Part shown: one piece after another, positions 19,806-32,709 of the stretch
How positions within the stretch are numbered: position 1 is the stretch's first letter
Layout: each line of letters opens with the position of its first letter
Assembly (NCBI GenBank): GCA_024803745.1
Contig: JANJXV010000267.1
Location: 311,001 to 375,000 of the forward strand
Direction: 5' to 3'
DNA from: Megascapheus bottae
Lineage: Eukaryota > Chordata > Mammalia > Rodentia > Geomyidae
Length of the DNA: 64,000 nt
Notes under the pieces: generated by a model
What the model was told of the DNA's origin: nothing
Databases searched by the model: none
Seen by the model: the letters and a program-made list of their open reading frames with translations, nothing else
Translations under genes and position numbers: made by a program

Positions 19806-20989
19806 ATGGGCAGAACAAGAAACTCAAGAAAAATGTCAAATCAAGAAACAACATCCCCCACCCAATGTAAACAGACAATGGAACAGTCACTGGCAAACCT
19901 AGAGGAGAGTCTTCCAATTGCTACACAAATGCAATTGATAAACATCATTAATGAAAAATGTGAAAATATAAAGAAAGAGATAATGGAGGAAGCCATACCT
20001 GAACAAGAGGAAAGCAAGAACAAGGTGATAAGTGAAAAAGAAGAAGCCATAAAGGAGGCCATAATAAAGGTTTTTCATAGAAAGATGGATGAATTCAAAG
20101 AATCCACAAATAAAAACGTGACCAAACTCCAGCAAATGTCCAAAGAAAATAAAGCTACTGAGCTAACCACTCAAAAGGAAATCAAGGAGATAAAGAAATC
20201 CATACATGATCTAAAACAAGGGATGCAAGGCATCAAAAGTGAGCAATTAGAAGCAAGGGAGATGAAAAATAAAGTAGATAGCTTTGATAGCAGGTTAGAC
20301 ATTGCAGAGGAGAGAATTTCCGTGGCTGAAGATAATTTAGGTATTATAAAGAACAGAAAATGAGTCAATCCAAATCTAGGAAATATGAGAGAGCGTTTCA
20401 GGAGGTCCAAGATACAATTAGGAAGCCTAATTTAAGGCTAGTTGGTACTGAGGAGGGCGTGGAGAAAGAGGTCAATGGTATTGGAAATATACTTCAGGGA
20501 ATCATCTCAGAGAATTTCCCAAATATCCAGAAGGGCAGGCCCATCCAGATACGAGAAGCTTTTAGAACCCCAAACAGACCTGACCAGAAAAGAACATCCC
20601 ACCGCCACATTGTGATCCGAACTGGATCAATAGAAACGAAAGGAAAGATCCTAAAGGCAGCCAGGGAAAAGGGATCAGTAACCTACAAAGGCAAACCAAT
20701 CAGAATAACCCCAGATTTCTCAGCAGAGACCATGCAAGCACGAAGTGACTGGAAGCATATATGTCATGCACTTATATCAAATAACTACCAACCAAGAATA
20801 CTGTAGCCAGCTAAGCTCTCATTCATAACTGAGGGAAAAATAAAAACATTCCATTCCAGGGAAAAGCTGCAACAATATGTCGAAACAAAACCAACGCTAC
20901 AGAGAATTCTGAAAGATGCTCTATACATAGAAAACCAAAATAAATGCAATATAGGGAAAGAAATGGCACCTAAACAGCATACCATCTAA
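19806..20989 (+). pseudogene. L1 ORF1 (RNA-binding protein), disrupted, U1
   Basis: Residues 1-185 (19,806-20,363) are rich in Glu, Lys and Gln with heptad spacing, matching the ORF1p coiled coil. The frame then shifts at about 20,360 (ATGA overlap). The RNA-recognition and C-terminal domains follow in another frame to 20,803, with recognisable words NLRLVGTEEG, AREKGSVTYKGKPIRIT and NYQPRIL. TAG at 20,804-20,806 replaces the usual tyrosine before PAKLSF, and the last about 60 residues continue in frame to TAA at 20,987. ORF1p normally coats L1 RNA as a trimer. The frameshift and the stop are in every unit, so they predate the array. U1 private feature: VFHRKMDEF where the other units have VFQRKMDEF. 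Confidence 0.9.
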
Positions 20990-21037
20990 GGACCACAAGA
21001 ACTGTCAAGACACAGGCCCTACTAAAAGCTTTTAAAA

Positions 21038-24000
21038 ATGGTAGGAACTAATAAATATCTCTCAATCCTAACTCTCAATATCAATGGACTTAACTCTCCA
21101 ATTAAACGGCATAGGTTGTCTAGTTGGATCAAAAAGCAAGAGCCATCGTTCTGCTGACTTCAAGAGACACATCTTACCCCAAAACAATCATCTTTTGAAA
21201 GTGAGAGGTTGGAATAAACTCTATCAAGCTAACTGCCCCCATAAACCGGCTAGAGTTGCCATCCTCATATCAGATACAATAGACTTCAAACTAAAATTAG
21301 TAAGAAAAGACAAAGAAGGTTACTACATACTACTAAAGGGATCTTTCCTCCCGGAAGACATAACAATCCTAAATATTTACACACCCAATCCCGGAGCTCC
21401 AAACTTCATCAAGCAAACTTTACTTACACTGAAACCATACATAGATCGAAACACAGTGATTGTTGGTGAGTTTAACACACCACTCTCACCTATGGACAGA
21501 TCAACAAGGCAAAAACTCAACAGAGAAACCTTAGAACTGAACAACTATATAGACCAACTAGATCTAACAGACATCTGCAGAATATTCCACCCAGTAACAC
21601 CACAATATACGTTTTTCTCAGCAGCACATGGAACATTTTCCAAAATAGACCACATCTTAGGCCATAAAGCAAACCTGGACAGATTCAGAAACACTGAAAT
21701 TATTCCATGCACACTCTCAGACCATAAAGGCATCAAATTGGAGCTGAACACACATCTCCACCAAAGAAAACCCTGTAACTCATGGAGACTGAACCACACA
21801 TTGTTGAATCAAAAACAATGGGTAATCGAAGAGATCAGAACAGATATCCAACTGTTTATGAAATTTAACAATAAGGAGCACACAAATATCAACTCCTTAG
21901 GGACACAACAAAGGCAGTACTCAGAGGAAAATTTATAGCGCGGAGTGCCTACAACAGCAAGTTGGAAAAATGGCAAACCAACTAGTTAATGTCTCACCTT
22001 AACCTCCTGGAAAAAGAGCAACAAACCAACCCTAAACCCATTAGGAGAAAGCAAATTATTAAAATCAAAGCAGAATTAAATGATTTGGAATTTAAAAAAC
22101 TATAGAAAGTATCAACAAAACAAGGAGTTGGTTCTTGAAAGAATTAACAAAATTGACAAGCCCTTAGCAAATCTTACCAAAAAAAGAAGAGAGCATATCG
22201 AAATAAACAAAATCACAGATGAAAATGGTAATATAACGACAGAAATTACCAAGATCCAGAATATCATGAGGGAATACTTCTCAAACCTTTACGCCAACAA
22301 ATTTGAGAATCTAGAAGAAATGGATGAATTCCTAGACAATATTAACATACACACACTGAACCAAGAAGAGCTATCCCAACTCAACAGGCCTATTTCAAGC
22401 TCTGAAATAGAAATGGAAATTAGACAACTTCCACTTAAAAAGAGCCCAGGGCCAGATGGATTCACAGCTGAATTCTATAAGGTCTTCAAAGCAGAGCTCA
22501 CACCAATACTCCTCAAGATCTTCAACGAAATTGAAAATGAAGGTTCTTTACTAAACTGATTCTGTGAAGCCAGCATATCCCTCATCCCCAAACCAGACAG
22601 AGATTCATCAAAGAAAGAGATCTATAGACCCATTTCTTTGATGAACATCGATGCAAAACTTCTCAACAAAATACTGGCCAACCGTCTACAACAACTCATC
22701 AAAAAAAATATACACTATGATCAAACTGGATTCATCACAGTGAGGCAAAGCTGGTTCAACATACACAAATCAATTAATATAATTCAACACATCAACAGGA
22801 GCAGGGATAAAATCACATGATTGTCTCAATAGATGCGGAAAAGGCATTTGACAAGATCCAAAACCCCTTTATGTTAAAAGATGTGGAGAAACTAGGAATC
22901 CATGGAACATTTCTCAATGTAATAAAGGCTGTGTATGAGAAACCCACTGCTAGTATTATACTTAATGGTGAAAATCTAAAGCCATTCCCTCTAAAATCAG
23001 GAACGAGACAAGGATGCCCACTCTCTCCACTCCTTTTTAACTTAGTAGTAGAATTCCTAGGCAGTGCAATATGGCAAGAAGCAAGCATAAAGGGGATCCA
23101 AGTAGGGAAAGAGGAAATAAAACTATCCCTCTTTGCAGATGACATGATTCTGTATTTAAAGAATCCTATAGACTCTACTCCCAAGCTCCTTGAGCTGATT
23201 CAAAGCTTTGGAAGGGTAGCAGGCCATAAAATCAACCCGCACAAATCAACTGCCTTACTTTACGCCAACACTGAGAGGAACGAGGCAATAATCAGGAAAG
23301 AAAATCCTTTCACAATAGCCTCAAAGAAAATAAAGTACCTAGCAATTAGCTTAACTAAGAATGTAAAGGACCGTTTAGATGAAAACTTTAAAACCCTAAA
23401 AAAGGAAATTAAAGCAGAACTAAGGAAATGGAAAAACCTCCCATGCTCCTGGATTGGAAGAATCAACATTGTGAAAATGACAATCTTGCCAAGGGCTATC
23501 TACAAATTCAATGTAATACCCATCAACATCCCAATGTCATTCTTTAAAGACATAGAAGAGGCAATTCAAAATTTCATATGGAATCATAAAAGACCCCGTA
23601 TAGCAAAAACACTTCTTAGCAGAATGAACAGCGCTGGAGGAATTTCAATTCCAAACTTAAGGCTCTATTACAGAGCTATAATTCTCAAAACAGCTTGGTA
23701 CTGGCACAAGAACAGGCCTGAAGTCCAATGGAGTAGAACTGCGGACCCAGATATTAAACCACAGACCTATGGCCACCTAATCTTTGACCAGGGAGCCAAA
23801 AAAATAGAATGGAAGAAAGATAGCCTCTTCAACAAGTTGTGCTGGCAGAACTGGTTAAACACCTGCAGAAAACTAAAGTTGGATCCTTCTTTGTCACCTT
23901 GCAATAGAATTAACTCCAAATGGATCAAAGACCTGGAGGTAAAAGCTGACACACTGAAAAGTTTACAGGAAGGAATAGGAGATACACTAGGCCTCCTTGG

Positions 24001-24880
24001 TACAGGTCGAAACTTTCTTAATAAGGACCAAGAATCACAACAAATCAGAGAAAGGCAGGATAAGTGGGACTGCATTATACTGCAGAGCTTTTGTATGGCA
24101 ACGGATATAGCTAGTAAACTAATCAGGAAGCCTACAGAGTGGGAGAAGATCTTCACCACCCAAACAACGGAACAAGGCCTCATATCTAAAATATATCAAC
24201 AACTCAAAAAATTGAATCACTCCAAAACTAACCTCCAAAGTAACACCCATCCCATTACAAAATGGGCCAAAGACTTAAAGAGAGTCGTCTCTGAAGAAGA
24301 AACAAAAATGGCCTATAGACACATGAAGAAATGCTCAACATCTCTGGTCATAAATGAAATGCAAATCAAAACAAGTCTAAGATTCCACCTAACTCCAGTT
24401 AGAATGGCCAGGATCAGGAAAACGAATGACAACAGATGCTGGAGGGGATGTGGTCAGGAGGGATCACTACTACATTGTTGGTGGGAGTGCAAACTCGTTC
24501 AACCACTATGGAAAGCAGTGCGGCAGTGCCTCAAAACGCTAAACATACAACTCCCCTATGACCCAGCAATTCCAGTACTTGGCATTTACCCAACAATCCA
24601 GAAACAAGGGCATACTAAACCCACTAGCACAACAATGTTCATTGCAGCACTATTCACCATAGCATAGATATGGAACCAACCCAGATGTCCCTCAGTTGAT
24701 GAGTGGATCAACAAGTTGTGGTATTTGTACACAATGGAATTCTATGCTGCTGTCAGAAAGAATGACATCGCCCCATTTGTTAGGAAATGGAAAGACTTAG
24801 AACAAATCATATTAAGTGAAGTAAGCCAGACTCAAAGGAACTTAGGCTCAGTGGTTTCCCTCATTCGTCATAATCATTAG
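21038..24880 (+). pseudogene. L1 ORF2 (endonuclease-reverse transcriptase), disrupted, U1
   Basis: The start at 21,038 is chosen because it gives the typical N-terminal LTLNINGLNS motif. The frame hits TGA at 21,155-21,157 just before LQETHL, then shifts. The endonuclease continues in 21,084-21,938 with ILNIYTPN, VGEFNTPLSPMDRS (Glu at 21,468-21,470 in place of the catalytic Asp), SKIDHI and LSDHKG. Frameshifts follow at about 21,930 and 22,815, with TGA at 22,557-22,559. The reverse transcriptase spans 22,817-24,667 with [11 protein letters not shown] and FADD (23,132-23,143). A C-terminal CX3C-X7-HX4C motif lies at 24,437-24,490. A TAG at 24,665 (AAG in U4-U6) removes the last about 70 residues. 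Private change: GFITV where other units have GFITG. Confidence 0.9.
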
Positions 24881-25134
24881 AAACCTTGGGCTCTACTAGC
24901 AGAGATTGGCAATAGAGCAAAAGGCCATATATAAGGCCATATAATGTGAAGCTAATTGAAAGGACCTCCAGGATATTGACACAAAAGCCATATAATGAAT
25001 GATTGTTGTCCTTAATGTAGTATGTTGTCTCTCATCTCGCTTGCTGTCCCTTGGTTATCCCATATTGGTATAGTATCTCACTTTGTTATCTGATATATTG
25101 AATTTATTTGTATTTGGATATTTGAAATTTGATA

Positions 25135-25182
25135 GGGAAGGGGGGAAAACCAAGACGGGTGGGGGGTGTGGGGTTGGAGGGA
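25135..25182 (+). other. G-rich tract of L1 3'UTR
   Basis: Six runs of three or more guanines within about 48 bp, a G-quadruplex-capable pattern typical of rodent and human L1 3'UTRs. Equivalent tracts lie near 17,698-17,745, 32,551-32,598, 39,967-40,014, 47,408-47,455, 54,804-54,851 and 62,252-62,299. Confidence 0.8.
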
Positions 25183-25269
25183 AATGAGTGACATGTGAAA
25201 GGGTATCAATGTATGTGAATTAATGCACCTTCTATCTGGCAAATATCATCTAACCCTTTTACTAATTAC

Positions 25270-25293
25270 AATAAAAAAATGAAAAAAAAGAAA
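25270..25293 (+). terminator. L1 polyadenylation signal and A-rich tail (U1)
   Basis: AATAAA at 25,270-25,275 is followed by an A-rich tail that ends where the spacer word 'gttgtagtgtg' begins. Every unit ends the same way, with A-tract length varying by a few bases. Confidence 0.75.
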
Positions 25294-26661
25294 GTTGTAG
25301 TGTGTGGGGAGGATGATGGGGTCAAATACATTTCTTCTTAGAAATTTACCTCATCTGGTTGCCCTGGATTTTCCTGGCCTTCTTCTTAGAGAAAGTTCTG
25401 TTATACTGGATTTGTGGCTAGGCAATGATCTAGCATGTACATCTTCGAGTAAGACCTCCACAACTTCCATGCCTGAGACTCGAGTTTCCTGACCTTTGGC
25501 AACAGCACAGCAACATCTTTCTTCCTCCTGAGCCACAGGCCAAGTGAGCTGGCTTGAGCTGGTTGTTAGTTACAGTGGCATGGTTACCAGGGTTCCATAT
25601 TCTGTTCCATTGTGAGGGAGGCAGGGTCACCTTTCAGGGCCCAATGACCAAAGATCCTTGCTCACAAAAGACCTCACCAAAGACATACTGGAGGCTGAAT
25701 CTCTCCTCCAGTCTCACAATATACATGTGGATGTAGTATACAGCACACCTTATTTGTCCAATCCCAATGTCTTCCACTAGGCCCAACTACCAGTCTGGTC
25801 TCAGGCTCAAGGAGCCTTTCTTAGGTAAGATCCAAACTTAAGGGTCAATATTACCCTCATCCTTTACAAAACATTTGCTTCACAGTGCCTTCTCTGCCTG
25901 CATTTTGCCCCTTGTCGAATTTTTTTTGTTTTTGCTAGTCTTGGGAATTGACCTCAGAGTGTGAACATTGTTCTTGGGCTTTCTTTAGGCTTTAGCTGTC
26001 CCACCGAGCCACAGCACCACTTGCAGCGTTTTCTATGTATGTGGTAATGAGGAATCAAACCTGAGGCTTACTGCTTGGTAGCCAAGGACTCTCCCACTAG
26101 GTCAAACACACAGGGCATCTTGCACATATTTTGACGTCAATCTACTAGGATATTATTAGGTTTCTGTATCCTAATCAATTTTTTCCTGATGATTAGCTTT
26201 GCTGTCATGTGTAAAAAATGCAAGAGGGAAAAACACAGAAGAATTAGTGAAATTAAAAAAAAGCATTAGACACAGTTAAGTGTTCATTCTTTGTAGGAGA
26301 AAGGATATTTGGATATGATGATGATGATGATGACTTTATAATTACTATGTCAGTGTTGAGAGTTTGGCATAGTGGTAGAGTGCTTGCCTAGCATCCATGA
26401 AGTTCTGGGTTTGATTGCTCAGTACCACATAGATAGAAAATCTAGATGTGGCACTGTGGCTCAAGTGGCAGAGGGCTAGACTTGAGAAAACCCGAGGACA
26501 GTGCTCAGGCCCTGAATTCAAGCCCCAAGACTGGCAGAAAGATAAAAGAAAATAAAAATGCTTTTTACGAGCTAATTCACTCACAGCATTTGCTTCTGAA
26601 ATCTTCGCTTCTGCATCTTGTGAAATACCCCTTTCCCTCAACGTAGACAAGAAAAACAGAT
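25294..26661 (+). repeat. U2 spacer
   Basis: Same layout as the U1 spacer. U2 and U3 alone share 'ggctaggcaatgatctag' and 'aagacctccac', and both have a GAT tract of only six triplets (26,315-26,332). The minus-strand MAQEEER frame is open at 25,351-25,536. Confidence 0.9.
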
Positions 26662-27221
26662 CCATCCCATGGTCCACTGTGAGGCCACTGGTTGGGCTAA
26701 GAGCTAGTCGTGCAGCAACACATAAGTTTTATTCTAATACTTTCCAAACTTTGTACTCAAATATGCTACCTACTTACCAACTTATGTCAGTTATCCTTAT
26801 GCTATAACTTTTCTTCATTACTACAATATTCTTACACTCCTACGTTAATCCTCTTGCACCTCCCCTGACCTCTCTCGTTCTTTTTTTCTATCTCTGGACC
26901 TCTGCTCGTCTTTCAACCCTTATACTGCACGGATCTACACTTGATGGCTGTTGAGCAATATTGTATATGTAGGTGGTTAATTATTCTCTAGGCTCAGAGG
27001 GACATAAAGACAATAGAGATTGGATTGAGAGGCTTATTGTTTTGGGTATAAATCGCTTATCAGTGGTTGTATTAGGCTGGTCTGTAAGTGCACAAAAAGA
27101 AAGAGTGATAATACCAATCAAAACTTGTGAACATCTAGTGTCTGCCAGCGACAGAGGTCTAGGTTGGTTATATCTGAAAAACTATAATCGTATTTAGTAG
27201 TAATCGTGCTCCCATTTTCAA

Positions 27222-28405
27222 ATGGGCAGAACAAGAAACTCAAGAAAAATGTCAAATCAAGAAACAACATCCCCCACCCAATGTAAACAGACAATGGAAC
27301 AGTCACTGGCAAACCTAGAGGAGAGTCTTCCAATTGCTACACAAATGCAATTGATAAACATCATTAAAGAAAAATGGGAAAATATAAAGAAAGAGATAAT
27401 GGAGGAAGCCATACCTGAACAAGAGGAAAGCAAAAACAAGGTGATAAGTGAAAAAGAAAAAGCCATAAAGGAGGCCATAATAAAGGTTTTTCAAAGAAAG
27501 ATGGATGAATTCAAAGAATCCACAAATAAAAACGTGACCAAACTCCAGCAAATGTCCAAAGAAAATAAAGCTACTGAGCTAACCACTCAAAAGGAAATCA
27601 AGGAGATAAAGAAATCCATACATGATCTAAAACAAGGGATGCAAGGCATCAAAAGTGAGCAATTAGAAGCAAGGGAGATGAAAAATAAAGTAGATAGCTT
27701 TGATAGCAGGTTAGACATTGCAGAGGAGAGAATTTCCGTGGCTGAAGATAATTTAGGTATTATAAAGAACAGAAAATGAGTCAATCCAAATCTAGGAAAT
27801 ATGAGAGAGCGTTTCAGGAGGTCCAAGATACAATTAGGAAGCCTAATTTAAGGCTAGTTGGTACTGAGGAGGGCGTGGAGAAAGAGGTCAATGGTATTGG
27901 AAATATACTTCAGGGAATCATCTCAGAGAATTTCCCAAATATCCAGAAGGGCAGGCCCATCCAGATACGAGAAGCTTTTAGAACCCCAAACAGACCTGAC
28001 CAGAAAAGAACATCCCACCACCACATTGTGATCCGAACTGGATCAATAGAAACGAAAGGAAAGATCCTAAAGGCAGCCAGGGAAAAGGGATCAGTAACCT
28101 ACAAAGGCAAACCAATCAGAATAACCCCAGATTTCTCAGCAGAGACCATGCAAGCACGAAGTGACTGGAAGCATAGATGTCATGCCCTTATATCAAATAA
28201 CTACCAACCAAGAATACTGTAGCCAGCTAAGCTCTCATTCATAACTGAGGGAAAAATAAAAACATTCCATTCCAGGGAAAAGCTGCAACAATATGTCGAA
28301 ACAAAACCAACACTACAGAGAATTCTCAAAGATGCTCTATACATAGAAAACCAAAATAAATGCAATATAGGGAAAGAAATGGCACCTAAACAGCATACCA
28401 TCTAA
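27222..28405 (+). pseudogene. L1 ORF1, disrupted, U2
   Basis: The shared frameshift is at about 27,776 and the shared TAG at 28,220-28,222. The protein frames are identical to those of U3 and differ from U1 at several sites, including KEKWEN for NEKCEN, SEKEKA for SEKEEA and SHHHIV for SHRHIV. Confidence 0.9.
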
Positions 28406-28453
28406 GGACCACAAGAACTGTCAAGACACAGGCCCTACTAAAAGCTTTTAAAA

Positions 28454-31400
28454 ATGGTAGGAACTAATAAATATCTCTCAATCCTAACTCTCAATATCAA
28501 TGGACATAACTCTCCAATTAAACGACATAGGTTGTCTAGTTGGATCCAAAAGCAAGAGCCATCATTCTGCTGACTTCAAGAGACACATCTTACCCAAAAA
28601 CAATCATCTTTTGAAAGTGAGAGGTTGGAATAAACTCTATCAAGCTAACTGCCCCCATAAACAGGCTAGAGTTGCCATCCTCATATCAGATACAATAGAC
28701 TTCAAACTAAAATTAGTAAGAAAAGACAAAGAAGGTTACTACATACTACTAAAGGGATCTTTCCTCCCGGAAGACATAACAATCCTAAATATTTACACAC
28801 CCAATCCCGGAGCTCCAAACTTCATCAAGCAAACTTTACTTACACTGAAACCATACATAGATCGAAACACAGTGATTGTTGGTGAGTTTAACACACCACT
28901 CTCACCTATGGACAGATCAACAAGGCAAAAACTCAACAGAGAAACCTTAGAACTGAACAACTATATAGACCAACTAGATCTAACAGACATCTGCAGAATA
29001 TTCCACCCAGTAACACCACAATATACGTTTTTCTCAGCAGCACATGGAACATTTTCCAAAATAGACCACATCTTAGGCCATAAAGCAAACCTGGACAGAT
29101 TCAGAAACACTGAAATTATTCCATGCACACTCTCAGACCATAAAGGCATCAAATTGGAGCTGAACACACATCTCCACCAAAGAAAACCCTGTAACTCATG
29201 GAGACTGAACCACACATTGTTGAATCAAAAACAATGGGTAATCGAAGAGATCAGAACAGATATCCAACTGTTTATGAAATTTAACAATAAGGAGCACACA
29301 AATATCAACTCCTTAGGGACACAACAAAGGCAGTACTCAGAGGAAAATTTATAGCGCGGAGTGCCTACAACAGCAAGTTGGAAAAATGGCAAACCAACTA
29401 GTTAATGTCTCACCTTAACCTCCTGGAAAAAGAGCAACAAACCAACCCTAAACCCATTAGGAGAAAGCAAATTATGAAAATCAAAGCAGAATTAAATGAT
29501 TTGGAATAAAAAAAACTATAGAAAGAATCAACAAAACAAGGAGTTGGTTCTTGAAAGAATTAACAAAATTGACAAGCCCTTAGCAAATCTTACCAAAAAA
29601 AGAAGAGAGCATATCGAAATAAACAAAATCGCAGATGAAAATGGTAATATCACGACAGAAATTACCAAGATCCAGAATATCATGAGGGAATACTTCTCAA
29701 ACCTTTACGCCAACAAATTTGAGAATCTAGAAGAAATGGATGAATTCCTAGACAATATTAACATACACACACTGAACCAAGAAGAGCTATCCCTACTCAA
29801 CAGGCCTATTTCAAGCTCTGAAATAGAAATGGAAATTAGACAACTTCCACTTAAAAAGAGCCCAGGGCCAGATGGATTCACAGCTGAATTCTATAAGGTC
29901 TTCAAAGCAGAGCTCACACCAATACTCCTCAAGCTCTTCAACGAAATTGAAAATGAAGGTTCTTTACTAAACTGATTCTGTGAAGCCAGCATATCCCTCA
30001 TCCCCAAACCAGACAGAGATTCATCAAAGAAAGAGATCTATAGACCCATTTCTTTGATGAACCTCGATGCAAAACTTCTCAACAAAATACTGGCCAACCG
30101 TCTACAACAACTCATCAAAAAAAATATACACTATGATCAAACTGGATTCATCACAGGGAGGCAAAGCTGGTTCAACATACACAAATCAATTAATATAATT
30201 CAACACATCAACAGGAGCAGGGATAAAATCACATGATTGTCTCAATAGATGCGGAAAAGGCATTTGACAAGATCCAAAACCCCTTTATGTTAAAAGATGT
30301 GGAGAAACTAGGAATCCATGGAACATTTCTCAATGTAATAAAGGCTGTGTATGAGAAACCCACTGCTAGTATTATACTTAATGGTGAAAATCTAAAGCCA
30401 TTCCCTCTAAAATCAGGAACGAGACAAGGATGCCCACTCTCTCCACTCCTTTTTAACTTAGTAGTAGAATTCCTAGGCAGTGCAATATGGCAAGAAGCAA
30501 GCATAAAGGGGATCCAAGTAGGGAAAGAGGAAATAAAACTATCCCTCTTTGCAGATGACATGATTCTGTATTTAAAGAATCCTATAGACTCTACTCCCAA
30601 GCTCCTTGAGCTGATTCAAAGCTTTGGAAGGGTAGCAGGCCATAAAATCAACCCGCACAAATCAACTGCCTTACTTTACGCCAACACTGAGAGGAACGAG
30701 GCAATAATCAGGAAAGAAAATCCTTTCACAATAGCCTCAAAGAAAATAAAGTACCTAGCAATTAGCTTAACTAAGAATGTAAAGGACCGTTTAGATGAAA
30801 ACTTTAAAACCCTAAAAAAGGAAATTAAAGCAGAACTAAGGAAATGGAAAAACCTCCCATGCTCCTGGATTGGAAGAATCAACATTGTGAAAATGACAAT
30901 CTTGCCAAGGGCTATCTACAAATTCAATGTAATACCCATCAACATCCCAATGTCATTCTTTAAAGACATAGAAGAGGCAATTCAAAATTTCATATGGAAT
31001 CATAAAAGACCCCGTATAGCAAAAACACTTCTTAGCAGAATGAACAGCGCTGGAGGAATTTCAATTCCAAACTTAAGGCTCTATTACAGAGCTATAATTC
31101 TCAAAACAGCTTGGTACTGGCACAAGAACAGGCCTGAAGTCCAATGGAGTAGAACTGCGGACCCAGATATTAAACCACAGACCTATGGCCACCTAATCTT
31201 TGACCAGGGAGCCAAAAAAATAGAATGGAAGAAAGATAGCCTCTTCAACAAGTTGTGCTGGCAGAACTGGTTAAACACCTGCAGAAAACTAAAGTTGGAT
31301 CCTTCTTTGTCACCTTGCAATAGAATTAACTCCAAATGGATCAAAGACCTGGAGGTAAAAGCTGACACACTGAAAAGTTTACAGGAAGGAATAGGAGATA

Positions 31401-32296
31401 CACTAGGCCTCCTTGGTACAGGTCGAAACTTTCTTAATAAGGACCAAGAATCACAACAAATCAGAGAAAGGCAGGATAAGTGGGACTGCATTATACTGCA
31501 GAGCTTTTGTATGGCAACGGATATAGCTAGTAAACTAATCAGGAAGCCTACAGAGTGGGAGAAGATCTTCACCACCCAAACAACGGAACAAGGCCTCATA
31601 TCTAAAATATATCAACAACTCAAAAAATTGAATCACTCCAAAACTAACCTCCAAAGTAACACCCATCCCATTACAAAATGGGCCAAAGACTTAAAGAGAG
31701 TCGTCTCTGAAGAAGAAACAAAAATGGCCTATAGACACATGAAGAAATGCTCAACATCTCTGGTCATAAATGAAATGCAAATCAAAACAAGTCTAAGATT
31801 CCACCTAACTCCAGTTAGAATGGCCAGGATCAGGAAAACGAATGACAACAGATGCTGGAGGGGATGTGGTCAGGAGGGATCACTACTACACTGTTGGTGG
31901 GAGTGCAAACTCGTTCAACCACTATGGAAAGCAGTGCGGCAGTGCCTCAAAACGCTAAACATACAACTCCCCTATGACCCAGCAATTCCAGTACTTGGCA
32001 TTTACCCAACAATCCAGAAACAAGGGCATACTAAACCCACTAGCACAACAATGTTCATTGCAGCACTATTCACCATAGCATAGATATGGAACCAACCCAG
32101 ATGTCCCTCAGTTGATGAGTGGATCAACAAGTTGTGGTATTTGTACACAATGGAATTCTATGCTGCTGTCAGAAAGAATGACATCGCCCCATTTGTTAGG
32201 AAATGGAAAGACTTAGAACAAATCATATTAAGTGAAGTAAGCCAGACTCAAAGGAACTTAGGCTCAGTGGTTTCCCTCATTCGTCATAATCATTAG
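28454..32296 (+). pseudogene. L1 ORF2, disrupted, U2
   Basis: Carries all the shared lesions at +7,416 from U1, including the endonuclease Asp-to-Glu codon and the premature TAG at 32,081. The 616-residue reverse transcriptase frame (30,233-32,083) is identical to that of U1, with FADD at 30,548-30,559. A private G at 29,476 distinguishes it from U3. Confidence 0.9.
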
Positions 32297-32709
32297 AAAC
32301 CTTGGGCTCTACTAGCAGAGATTGGCAATAGAGCAAAAGGCCATATATAAGGCCATATAATGTGAAGCTAATTGAAAGGACCTCCAGGATATTGACACAA
32401 AAGCCATATAATGAATGATTGTTGTCCTTAATGTAGTATGTTGTCTCTCATCTCGCTTGCTGTCCCTTGGTTATCCCATATTGGTATAGTATCTCACTTT
32501 GTTATCTGATATATTGAATTTATTTGTATTTGGATATTTGAAATTTGATAGGGAAGGGGGGAAAACCAAGACGGGTGGGGGGTGTGGGGTTGGAGGGAAA
32601 TGAGTGACATGTGAAAGGGTATCAATGTATGTGAATTAATGCACCTTCTATCTGGCAAATATCATCTAACCCTTTTACTAATTACAATAAAAAAATGAAA
32701 AAAAAGAAA

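Larger units (their letters stand above)
19246..25293 (+). mobile_element. U1 LINE-1, near full length, inactive
   Basis: Complete L1 layout: 5'UTR (19,246-19,805), ORF1 (19,806-20,989), 48-bp gap, ORF2 (21,038-24,880), 3'UTR with G-rich tract (25,135-25,182), AATAAA and poly(A) to 25,293. The 5' limit is where homology to 3,214-4,502 stops, so it is inferred. Both ORFs carry lesions shared with all other units, so the element cannot move on its own. From about 22,742 to its 3' end it is almost identical to U2. Confidence 0.9.
26662..32709 (+). mobile_element. U2 LINE-1, mosaic of U3-type and U1-type halves
   Basis: The 5' part, through about 30,157, has the U3 haplotype (for example IIKEKWENIKK in ORF1, and MDITLQLNDIG and MMNLDAK in ORF2). 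From about 30,458 to the 3' end it has the U1 haplotype (FNLVVEFLG, NHKRPRI, RMNSAGG, RQDKWDCI). The switch lies between 30,158 and 30,457. The period to both neighbours is exactly 7,416 bp. Confidence 0.9.

Noticed and set aside
22813..23184. 123-residue minus-strand frame conserved in most units
   Set aside because: It is a shadow of the reverse transcriptase frame on the opposite strand, kept open only because the copies are nearly identical.
22817..24667. 616-residue reverse transcriptase frame as a functional gene
   Set aside because: It has [11 protein letters not shown] and FADD, but it lacks an intact ORF2 N-terminus, carries a premature stop and is one of several identical copies. 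It is the open part of a dead L1.
26973..27197. 74-residue frame in the L1 5'UTR
   Set aside because: Open in U2-U6 but absent from U1, with no recognised motif and no upstream context. It could be chance in recently copied DNA.
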